Assembly: GCA_025201375.1 (NCBI GenBank)
Contig: JAIWZP010000013.1
Location: forward strand, 62,001-126,000
DNA: 64,000 bases
Direction: 5' to 3'
Origin: Gongronella butleri
Taxonomy: Eukaryota > Mucoromycota > Mucoromycetes > Mucorales > Cunninghamellaceae
Shown here: positions 46,787 to 56,811 of the stretch, piece after piece
Position numbering within the stretch: position 1 is the first letter of the stretch
Layout of the letters: each line of letters starts with the position of its first letter
Program-made: the position numbers and the translations under genes
Notes under the pieces: model-generated
What the model saw: only the letters and a program-made list of their open reading frames with translations
What the model was told of the DNA's origin: nothing
Database searches by the model: none

Positions 46787-47778
46787 TCACTGAACCATCA
46801 TGTCCTGTTTGGGCAAAAAAAAAAAAAAAAGAAAAGTGAGATGGCGACATTTTTACGGGCAAACATGTCGTCTTACTTGATCCATGCCCATGGTCTGCTG
46901 CTGCTGCACGTCACCACCTTCTTGCTGCTCCGTCTGCTGCTCCTGGGTGCCTTGGTTGTACCAATCAATCGTATATCTTTTTCAAAAAAAGAAAAAAGAA
47001 AAAGGAGGATGTGAGCATGCATGAATGGATCGCGACTCGTTGCTTTTCATTTACCTTGTGACCTTTGGCTTGTCGGCAAGGATGTTTCGCTGCAATTTCT
47101 CAATGACGACCTGGGGTGGGGGCTCGAGGCGCAGCGCCTCGTCCTCGTATTCATTGTTGACATAGTAACCGATGCGCACAAACTCCTTGTCGCGATACAG
47201 GCAGCTGAGCAGCACCACCGTCACTTCCAGCAGGTCATGTTGGGGCAGCAATTCGAGCTTGGGTGCATTGGCCTACGTGGTAAAAAAAAAAAAAAAATGA
47301 AAAAAATGAACATGCGCGTTGCATCTTTGTGAGACAGGTTGCTACGCCTCTCCCTTTTTTTTTTTTTTCCTTTCAATTTTCATTGTGTCCCAATTGCCAT
47401 TGGTTCATTGTTTCTTTTTTTCTTTTGGCGTTGCCCAGGAGCCATACCGAAAACACAAACTTGTTGACACCGACGGGAATAGGGCCAACCATGATAGACT
47501 CGAGCACCTGATCATAGTCTTGGCTCTCGGCCGAGCCGACGTAAATCATCTTCCACTCCAAATCTAGGGTAAACAAAAGAGTGAGACTCGCAAAGCGTGT
47601 GGAAAGCAAAAAAAGGGGAGGAAAAAAGGACGCCGCAGGCGCGTTTGCGCAAGAAACCAACAGTCTTACCATCTTCTAGCTGGGCATTGCACTCAAACGT
47701 GATTTCAAACTTGAAGTCATTAGTAAAGTGCGTGGGATTGTCCAGCACTTGAACATTGAGAATATTGACCAACGACAT
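46787..47778 (-). CDS. ASF1: Histone chaperone ASF1
   Basis: Five exons (47670-47778, 47448-47563, 47055-47272, 46877-46976, 46787-46804) give 186 residues. The N-terminal ~155 residues match ASF1 closely: [92 protein letters not shown] and YVNNEY. ASF1 binds H3-H4 dimers and hands them to CAF-1 and HIR in nucleosome assembly, acting in the nucleus with replication and transcription. The tail is short and Gln-rich instead of the long acidic tail of S. cerevisiae ASF1. The last exon codes only five residues plus stop. It is head-to-head with the L26 gene. Confidence 0.96.
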
Positions 47779-48001
47779 GGCAAACGGGGGGTGACGCGTG
47801 AAAAAGGACGAGAAAAAAAAAAAGAGAAAGAGAAAAAGGCGAAGCGTGTCTTGAATTGGGGGACCTGCTCAATTCATTTTGTGTTCTTGCCCGGGCGGTG
47901 TTTTAAATTCCACTTTTGCGACAGCGCCGCTTTTGTCAAAAAGAGCATCTTGACGGCTCCCCAATTCCTCTTTTTTTTCTTCCCTTTTGAACCTGTCTAC
48001 A
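47779..48001. promoter_or_regulatory. Divergent promoter region ASF1 / RPL26
   Basis: 223 bases between the two start codons serve a chromatin gene and a ribosomal protein gene. A T/C-rich tract (47968-47990) lies just upstream of the L26 start. I see no clear TATA element. Confidence 0.55.
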
Positions 48002-48704
48002 ATGAAGTTCAGCACTGGTAAGCCGCCCGACCTTGCAACCCCTCCAGCGACGAGAGAACGAGAAACAAGAAAGATAGCACATCGCTCGAGATGGATCGAG
48101 TGTTAAAAAACGAGATGGATGCACCATGGGATGGATGGATGGATGACAATGAGGATGGACGGATCCGATTGACAAAAGAAAACGATGGGCTCATTCACCT
48201 TTTTTCTCTCTCTCTCTCTACCAGACGTCAGCTCCTCGCGCCGCAAGGCCAGAAAGGCCCACTTCACGGCCCCCTCGCACATCCGCCAAAAGATCATGAG
48301 CGCCTCCCTGTCCAAGGAGCTCCGTGAGAAGCACAACGTGCGCGCCATGCCCATCCGCCGTGATGACGAGGTCACCGTTGTCCGTGGTACCTACAAGGGC
48401 CGTGAGGGCAAGGTTGTCCAGGTCTACCGCAAGAAGTACGTCATCCACATTGAGCGCATCACCCGCGAAAAGGCCAACGGCGCCACCGTCCCCATCGGCG
48501 TCCACCCCTCCAACGTCGTCATCAACAAGCTCAAGGTCGACCACTCCCGCCAGGCCGTCATTGACCGCAAGGGCAAGAAGGAAGCCATGCAACAAGTAAG
48601 TTTTTCTTTCCTTTTTTATTTTTTCCACAATGCCATTCGATCATGTTTATGAACCAGCATCACTGACCCCTTCTTTTTTTTTTTTTTTTTTGGCTCCACA
48701 GTAA
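48002..48704 (+). CDS. RPL26: 60S ribosomal protein L26 (uL24)
   Basis: Three exons (48002-48017, 48225-48595, 48702-48704) give 129 residues. The sequence includes [20 protein letters not shown], the KOW motif region [20 protein letters not shown], and [13 protein letters not shown], all typical of eukaryotic L26. It binds 25S/5.8S rRNA near the exit tunnel in the large subunit. The first exon has only five codons plus one base, and the last coding exon consists only of the TAA stop. Codon use is strongly biased to C-ending codons, as expected for a highly expressed gene. The introns have long T tracts at their 3' ends. Confidence 0.97.
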
Positions 48705-49734
48705 GCTGCTTGTCTCCCCATCCTTGCGCCGCGATTCTTGATTTCACCCCCTTTCCATCCCATTCTACTTCATTTGTAAACCCCCCTTCGCAATTGTCTT
48801 TTTGCAATCCTTTTTTTATTCTATAAAGAAAGAATATCTACCAAACGATCCATTTGCCATCAGGAGACAAAAAAAAAAAAAATACAGAATGGAGAGTCAG
48901 GGAACAGCGCAGCGTGAGGTTCATCCGGTTCATCTGGTGTGCCTTTCAATGGCATCTTGAATTCTGAATAATGAGTCACCAAGCAGAGCCCATCCGCATC
49001 TGCCACATTGTCAATTGTCAACGAGGCTGAATGCTTGTCGTGTAAGCAAGGAAAGTAGAGCAAACCTCGATTTTTGGCAATTTGGCATGTTGTATTGCAT
49101 TTTTAATCGGCAATCCTTTTAATTCAAACGTCAATGAACAGTGCGCAGCGTCATTTGCACGTTGGATGCTTAGTGGCGCGCTATGTGTCGAAATAGGTTA
49201 ATTACGCGCAAAAAAAACTTTTTGGACGCAATCCTTCCGTATGTACTGTAGCGCCCATTGGAGATTAAAAATGATGGTGCACATCTGCACAGTAGTCATT
49301 GGAACAAATGCAAAGTGAACATGCACAGCATATTGTATGATATCATAGCGCACGATGACGATCAAATCATGTTTTCACGTGAAAGGCAAACGTTTTGACT
49401 TAAGCAGCATGTCGCAGCTTGCAGGTGCCATGGCTTATGATACATACCGGTATGATGCAGTAAGCAGTATGATAACCCGACGATCTTTGGACATACGGAT
49501 GTGCGCCGGCATCCTTGATCGCGAGTGAAGTAGTGAACCCAGCGGTTTCATGGTTGTGGCAAGGATTTGATACGCTCATACGCAAATGTGTTGTTTAATG
49601 TTTTAATCCGTCCATTTGTTTAGTTCGTTGGACAGACTTTGCTTGACACGCACTATCATACAATGCACAACAAAAATACTTACACATTTGCGCTTGAGAA
49701 GCGAGCAAGCGAAAACAAAGCGTGTTTTTCAGAC

Positions 49735-52460
49735 TTTGACGGCATGCTGTGCCTCCAGAATTTTTTTTACAGCCTGCCTCCCCGCCGATGAAAGTTGCAC
49801 CACGGCATGAACTACAGCCCAGTGCTTGCGACGGGTCCGCCCGATTTTTTTGGACCTGCCAATGCCAAAACCCTTCCATTAGCCCTATTTTGCATTTATC
49901 TCGCCATCTGCTTGGCCGACCCCGCTCAAAAATAACCGCATCGAATTCACCGCATAATTTGCAACAAAAAACCTTAAACCACCAAAGCGCTACGACCACT
50001 TTTGAAAAATTCAAGGGTCACACATTTCAATCTCAGAAAACGCCAAATTTGGGAAATTTCGAACTCCGAGTGATCAATGCATCCCAAACAGGTAACTCCG
50101 ATAATTTGTTATTGGCTGACAAAATGACAGGTTGCCCCAACATAAGAAAAAAAGCCCAAAGAGTGACGCATGAACGGCGATCGACTGAGAAATGTGCCTA
50201 CTTTGGCCAAGATTTTTTTGCAAAAATTTAAGGTTTGACACTTCCAAATTAAGGTGCGTGGATTGCATGGAATTTGTATTTTTTTTGTATTTTTTTATTT
50301 TGTACTTTTGTGCACTGTTGAGTGGGCTGCAGCCTGCAGGCTGGTGCAATGACCGATGCAAAAAGTTAAAACCCTGCAAGCTAGCGCGCCGCAAGTCATC
50401 CCATTAGATGCTTATTGCACCACTGTTTGTCAGTAAAACTGAAATAAAAATTACACGTTTATTAGACCATTGTCGAGCAAATTGCGATCAAAGATTTTGA
50501 TGAAAAAGTGGAGGATTTTCTCTGCGAGTTTTGGTAATACAGTACAGTAATCCATTGATGAATCTGGTTCCATTCTTCTACTGTATACGTAGAGAAGACT
50601 CAATACTGTAGCTACGTAGATGCTTTCAACACGTTAAAAAAAGCACCGTGGGTTACAGTACTGTACAGTACTGTACTGTACAGTGCCCTAGCAAAAAAAA
50701 CTTCACAACTCCCTATTGCCCTGCAGTGCGAGGTGTCAAGTTTATCGCTTTAATCTGTTCTGAATTGATCAATAATGGCTCCAATGACATGAAATTTCGT
50801 AGGAGCAATGGTTTAAAAGTATAAAAATGATTCTAAAATTATGAAGTGGATATAGTAAGTGGACTTTGAAATAGACTAAAAAAGGGGTACCTGACGCGTC
50901 ACGCGACGCGACGCGTACCTACACACATAAAATGGCCTGTGGGGATGAATTGACATTATGAATCGCCATCTCCAAATTTTGTGAGACAAACATGGTGTTG
51001 CTTTATTATATTCTGTGAATCCATTATATGGTACATGTACGGTATCAGAGCTGAGCTGAGCTCGACAAAAGAAAAATACCACCGTGGCGCGTCACGTGCC
51101 AGACGCGTCTGGAATAGCGATGTTCACCTCTGGCAACTAGTTTTAATCAATTTTTTGGCTTGAAATTTCCGTATTTATTTAATACTGAAGGGCCGGAACA
51201 GGATATTATTGATTAGTTGTGATTATGTCAGCCAGTTAGAGGACAACGATTATATTAAGAAAATCGCGGCTTATGACGCGTCTGACGCGCCAAGTGGTTA
51301 TTTTACGTTTGCCAAGCTCAGCTCAGCTCTGATACATGTACCATGTAATGGACTCACAGAATATAATCAAGCAACACCATGTTTGTCTTGTAAAATTTGG
51401 AGATAGTGATTCATAATGTCAATTCATCCCCACAGGCCATTTTATGTGTGTAGGTACGCGTCGCGTCGCGTGACGCGTCAGGTACCCCTTTTTTAGTCTA
51501 TTTCAAAGTCCACTTACTATATCCACTTCATAATTTTAGAATCATTTTTATACTTTTAAACCATTGCTCCTACGAAATTTCATGTCATTGGAGCCATTAT
51601 TGATCAATTCAGAACAGATTAAAGCGATAAACTTGACACCTCGCACTGCAGGGCAATAGGGAGTTGTGAAGTTTTTTTTGCTAGGGCACTGTACTGTATT
51701 GTCCCAGTACTGCTGTAGTTGTCGAGAAAAGTGAGATTGAAAATTAATCCAGCTGCCACCAATTAATGTTTGATCGACTTTTGCAAGCGTGCAAAGTTCG
51801 TCCATCTTCGGGCGAACAACAATTGAAAATACAGTACTACTGTACTACTGTACCTACTGTACAGTACAGTAATAAAAGGTGTAAGCAAGAAGGTCGCCAG
51901 CTCGCCACCAGTGACCTGACCACCATTTGTCTCGTACGGCGGCAACGGCTGCGCGTCCCGATACGTGATACTGTATGAGTCACCACCTCAAAAGCTCAAA
52001 TGAATCTGCGGGCAAACGCGGTAAAAGCGCTTGTGGTTTGGGGATATCCATCGCGTCGAGTTCTCGAGCGCGACTGCACGAGTTAACGTGTTACTGTAGC
52101 CTTCGAAGGTCGTTTTGATCGGTTGGGCCCCGATTATATGATACGGTATGATACGCGAAATGCATTTTCTCAGGAGGACTGAGTGATCCGATCTTTGAAA
52201 AAAACTTGACATCGTCGAATATGGTACTCGGATTCTTGTGTTCAGCTCTTCAGCATCCCTTACTGTATCTCAAAACTCAAATGTAAGACCCGATGGACAA
52301 GATCCAGAGGGCGCGCCCTGCAAAAAGGGGGTATGATGCGGTCTTTTCCATTCTAATAATAATTATCTGGTAACGTACGCGAAACGGCCCCCTTCCTATC
52401 GACGCGCCGACGCGCAAGTCACCTCAGATGAATCTGTGATCAAAGACGGTACCTAGCTAC
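49735..52460. repeat. Dispersed repeat family A, copy 2
   Basis: A direct copy of the 12850-15590 repeat, interrupted by the 1,011-base nested element at 50681-51691. On either side the homology continues: TTGTCGAGAAAAGTGAG after the insertion matches TTGTCGAGAAAAACGAG at about 14220. The copy is enriched in TACAGTA/TACTGTA words (for example 50655-50680 and 51830-51875), which form local palindromes. Confidence 0.8.
50681..51691. mobile_element. Non-autonomous Tc1/mariner-like element with long inverted repeats
   Basis: A 1,011-base insertion bounded by TA on both sides (50679-50680 and 51692-51693). The left end starts CAGTGCCCTAGCAAAAAAAA; the right end is its inverse, ending GCTAGGGCACTG. 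The two arms, about 380 bases each (50681-51061 and about 51307-51691), are nearly perfect inverted copies and include a GACGCG-rich patch. The central ~245 bases are unique. The CAGTG termini with TA duplication are those of the Tc1/mariner superfamily. The longest frames in it are under 90 residues and show no transposase, so it would depend on an enzyme encoded elsewhere. Confidence 0.85.
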
Positions 52461-52622
52461 CTACTACTGTTGTAGAGGCAAGTAGTGCGAGCCGACGCCC
52501 GATGAATACTTTTTTTTTATTTGAAAAAAAACCTTAAAGGTCGCTGTACGTAGATGGTTGTATGGCCTACGTTACCAGGTGGCGGAGCGCGTCAATTCAG
52601 CGACATCCAACAATGATCTTTA

Positions 52623-53270
52623 TTACGGTGACGAGATGATGGGCAATTTGTGGATCCATTTGTTCTGCACGAGCTCTTGGAGGCAAAATTTGCCGATGTC
52701 GCTGCGGTAAAGATTCATGCCTGCCTCGCCCGCGTAGCTGGCATTCACAGTGGCGGATTCCGTGTCGCGCGTTTTCAAGTTTCCCACGCGATAGAGCGTC
52801 CAGTCGAGGTCTGTGGTCTGCTGAAACAATTCGCCGGTGGCAAGGATGTCGTCCAGCGCCGGTTTGCACACGAGCCAGATCAGATACGGTGCGGGCGTCG
52901 CCCACCAGCTGAATTGATCGTTTTTCTCGTCCACAAAGCTCGGTGTCGACAACGCGATGATGCGACGCACGCCATGTTTGCGCATACTGTCCATGATCAC
53001 CCGGTAGCCATGGGTGATCGGGTTGCCCTTGGGATGGCTCGGCAACAGTGGGCCCAGCGCGGAAAGCACCGCATCGACGCCTTGCATCGCTTCATCAATC
53101 ACATTTTTGTCGTCGAGCTGGCCCACAAACACGTGGACCTTGGCCTTGACGTCGTCAGGAAGTTTGTTTGGTGATCGCACAACGAGATTGACTTGATGGC
53201 CCTCAGCAAGCGCTTTTTGCACAATGGCCATCCCGGACGGACCCGTGGCTCCGAAAATGAGTAGCTTCAT
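52623..53270 (-). CDS. NmrA-like NAD(P)-binding oxidoreductase
   Basis: Intronless, 215 residues. The N-terminus MKLLIFGATGPSG carries the GATGxxG dinucleotide-binding motif of atypical short-chain dehydrogenases, followed by VVRSPNKL, VFVGQLDD, GVDAVLSALGP and RRIIALSTPSF. This matches small NmrA/SDR-a5-type proteins (like biliverdin reductase B and yeast YMR090W), which use NADPH or act as redox sensors. The usual Tyr-x3-Lys of classical SDRs is not expected in this group. The cytosolic substrate is unknown. It is divergent from the dynein gene about 890 bases away. Confidence 0.88.
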   Translation of the reverse strand: MKLLIFGATGPSGMAIVQKALAEGHQVNLVVRSPNKLPDDVKAKVHVFVGQLDDKNVIDEAMQGVDAVLSALGPLLPSHPKGNPITHGYRVIMDSMRKHGVRRIIALSTPSFVDEKNDQFSWWATPAPYLIWLVCKPALDDILATGELFQQTTDLDWTLYRVGNLKTRDTESATVNASYAGEAGMNLYRSDIGKFCLQELVQNKWIHKLPIISSP

Positions 53271-54161
53271 GATTTATAGAAAAAGTGGATAACGATTCGA
53301 TTGAAAAAAAAAACAAAAAGAACAAAGAAAAGAGGAATCAATTTATCTAGTCAGAAGATTTTCCACGCGCACGCACTAGTTTCTGGCCAGAACGGGAAGG
53401 ACGCGGCATCAGCCACGCATACTCCGACTTGGCTTTCGGATTGGGCTAATGTCAGTTTAACCGAGTTCCGGGAACGTGGCCCGCACAGAAAACGCAAGAA
53501 AGACAAAGAAACGGCTAGAAATGGGTGCATTTCATTGTTGAGATGACCATTGTCGGACAATCGGAGCCATTTCGCGTCACTTTTTTGCACTCTTCTTGTT
53601 CCATTGCAGCTTTGTCGTGTTCTTTTCATCATCAAAAACGCGTGCTTGAACGAAAAACGAGGGTTTGCGCATTTTTTCTTCTGTCTCTCATTCGCATGGG
53701 ACGCGAGGTTTTGCTGGTGGCGTATTTTAATCAATCCCCTTGTCGTCGATTTTTACGGCCCTGGCGACACGCTGTCGATCATCAATTCGCCATGCAGTGC
53801 AATGCAATGAGAGCGAGATCTGTCGATCAGTCACTGCAGCGTGATTCTTAGGTCATTATCCACCGATCTCAAGCACCAGCACATTGCTAGCAGTGACTAT
53901 GGCCTCCGCACCGGGTGATTGGGACCCAGGAGACAAAAATTGCAGTCAATGGCTCATGTTTGCGCCGAGGCGCGCGAGGCAACAAGGCTTGATTGCCATA
54001 AAAAGGGGATTGTCGGACCTTGACGCGGAATTGACCCCCTTTTTTTCATTTGAGTTGAAGCTGTTCCATTTTTTTTTTTCTTTTGCTTGTTCTTGTTGTA
54101 CCTTTTTTTTCACTGACTACTTGTCGTTCTTTGTTTTTCACTTTTTATTTTCTTGTCAGTC
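53271..54161. other. Divergent intergenic region
   Basis: About 890 bases between the NmrA-like start (-) and the dynein intermediate chain start (+). It is T-rich next to the dynein start. The open frames here are not recognisable as genes. Confidence 0.5.
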
Positions 54162-55354
54162 ATGGATCGTCGTAAAGAAGAGCTGGAAAAGAAGCGGCAA
54201 AAGCTCGCGGAGCTGCGTCGTGCGCGCGAGGAACGCAAGGCCATCTTGGAGAGCCAGTCGTCGCAGACGCATGCATCTTCGACGGTAAATGTTATGAAAA
54301 TAAATTAAAACGGGCCAAGATGGGCCGTTTGCTAATACCAGACGCGAGATGAACGCGTGTTTATAATGCCTTTTCTCTCTCTCTTTTATAGGGGTCCCAG
54401 TCATCCGCCAACAACACAGGACGTGATCGACGCGCTATCGACGACTTGGTGGCGCTTGTGCTCGGTGAGCGCACGTCCACTTCGTCGACGGCGGGGTCGG
54501 ACCGCGGGTCTGACACAGGGTCGACTACGTCGTCGCGCCCCACGTCCGGCAACTTTGGCTCGATTCCCAGCACCCCCATTAGCCAGTAAGGACGAACTGG
54601 CCACGAAATTATAAAAAACTCACAATTTACATAGGGACCCGCGCTTGTCCATGGGCTCGCAATTGACGGCGTCGACGCCGGCGCCCACGTTTGTCGCCGA
54701 ATTGACGGAATCACACTCGCTGATTGCCGATATCCCGCCATTGGAGCATGTCGTGTATAGCAAGGAGATCCAGACATCGGACATGTTTGAGACTCCTCAG
54801 ATTTCCGAAGAGGAGATCCGCCAGCAAGTCATGGAGGAGCTCGAGATCAAGGAGCGCCAACACCAGGCACAATTGGAGGAGGAGCGCAAACGCGCTGAGC
54901 AGGAAAAGGCGAAGGAACATCAAGGTAAAAAAGATAAAAAAAATCAGGGGGTGCATGTGCATGAAACGAGCGCTCACTTTTTTTTTTCCTTATAGACTTG
55001 ACTGAGGACGAGAAAAAAGTGATCCTGACGGCGCCGGAATTCATCGACTTTGTTGATCATTCGTCCAAGCTGGTCGAGCGCGCATTGAACGAAAAGTACG
55101 ATTTCATGAAAGACTATACCCTTGGTGTTGATATCGAAAGGTAAACCGATTGTAAAACACGTTTTGCGCATGCAATGTGTCCTCTTGATGGCTCAACTCA
55201 CGCCATTGACAGCGATGAAAATGCCGGCAAGCGCGTCAAGTACGTGTGCGAGTTTTGGGACGAGCATTGGTCCAAGAACCGCTCGGTCACAGATGTCGAT
55301 TGGTCCTTGAAGGTAAGAATTGAGCCACTGACGCGTGTCAGTGGCACTAATTTG

Positions 55355-55401
<47 letters not shown>

Positions 55402-56672
55402 GTATAGTACCCCGAGCTGCTAGTGTCGTCGTACAATAAGAATCCCATGGCGCCAAACGACCCTGATGGCGTGGCATTGGTGTGGAATCTGCACCTTTTG
55501 GAGCGCCCTGAGTTTGTATTCCACTCTCAGGTACCTTTTTTTTTTTCTCATTTTCATGCAAATGTCCCTGGTCTCTGACACGCTTTTTGTATAGTCCGAC
55601 GTGCTCAGTGTCAAGTTTAGCAAGTTTCACCCGAATTATGTGATTGGTGGCACGTATTCGGGCCAGATTGTGTTGTGGGACACGCGCGCAAAGTCGCTGC
55701 CCGTGCTCAAGACGCCTTTGTCGGCCGGCGGCCACACGCATCCCGTCTACTCTCTAGAAATGGTCGGCACGCAAAATGCCCATCACCTCATCTCCGCAAG
55801 CACCGACGGCTTTGTTTGCTCCTGGCTCTTGGACATGTTGGCGCAGCCCCAGGTAAACGCGTGCTCTGGCGATGGCAATTGGAGAATGAGCTCACCTGAA
55901 CAATTTTCTTTTTTTTCCACGTAGGATTTCCTGGAATTGCAGCACCCGACGCACAACAAGACGGACGAGGTGTCAGTGACAACGATTGGATTCCCTGACA
56001 ATGAGACGTCCCTCTTTTTGGCGGGCACGGAGGAGGGCAATGTGTACCAAGCGAGCCGATACGACAGCGCTGGTAGTAAGGCGGGCGTCAACCAATACGA
56101 CACGTACCGCGGCCACTATGGCGCCGTCACCGGCCTGCATTTCCACCCGCTCTTTGGTCCTGTTGACTTTTCCGATCTGTTCCTCACGTCATCCGTCGAT
56201 TGGACCGTCAAGCTGTGGCGCGCGAAATCGGCCTCAAAGTCGTCGACCCAGGCGACCAATATCACGCCATTGTACTCATTTGAGCACTCGGACGACTATG
56301 TCTACGATGTCAAGTGGTCGCCATCACACCCAGCCATCTTTGGCTCTGTCGATGGCAATGGCCAGTTTGATCTGTGGAATCTAAACGTGAACACAGAGGT
56401 AAAAAACAAGCATAATGGAGCAAAATTGGGCCATGGATGGCTTGCTCACCATTCTATTCCTTTTTTTTTTTTTTTTTTTTTTTTTTTGCTAGGAGCCCGT
56501 GGTGAGCACGCCAATTGGCTCGGGCAGGGCATTGAACAAACTGGCATGGGACAAGGAAGGCCGCAAGACCGCCCTTGGCTCCAGCGACGGACGCACCTAC
56601 GTCTATGACATTGGCGAGGTATGTTTTTTTACGTGATCATTGCGTGCATGGCGCCCTAACTCTCTCTCGCTC

Positions 56673-56721
<49 letters not shown>

Positions 56722-56811
56722 TAGATGGCGCGCCCCAAGACCGATGATTGGCATTTGCTACAAAAGAACTTTTCAGAGATGATTTCTAATCAAGAAAATA
56801 CAAGCAAATAA
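54162..56811 (+). CDS. Cytoplasmic dynein intermediate chain
   Basis: A multi-exon gene. It starts [20 protein letters not shown], a charged N-terminal helix that in this family binds dynactin p150/NudE. Next come a Ser/Thr-rich linker, a segment EIQTSD resembling the LC8 light-chain site (xQT), a Glu/Lys coiled coil (about residues 155-200), the light-chain/heavy-chain binding region, and then WD repeats ([96 protein letters not shown]). It links cargo adaptors to the dynein heavy chain in minus-end microtubule transport. Two introns have exceptional T runs (T43 at 55357-55399 and T39 at 56682-56720) next to the 3' splice site. Confidence 0.93.
55357..55399 (+). repeat. T43 homopolymer at a 3' splice site
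   Basis: 43 uninterrupted T within an intron of the dynein intermediate chain gene, followed by GCGTATAG and the next exon. Confidence 0.9.
56682..56720 (+). repeat. T39 homopolymer at a 3' splice site
   Basis: 39 uninterrupted T directly followed by GTAG, the acceptor of the last dynein intron. Confidence 0.9.

Larger units (their letters stand above)
48705..52622. other. Gene-poor stretch with repeat family A, copy 2
   Basis: 3.9 kb with no supported gene. It consists of the 3' flank of L26, about 900 bases of unrecognised sequence, repeat A copy 2 with its nested element, and the 3' flank of the NmrA-like gene. Confidence 0.5.
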
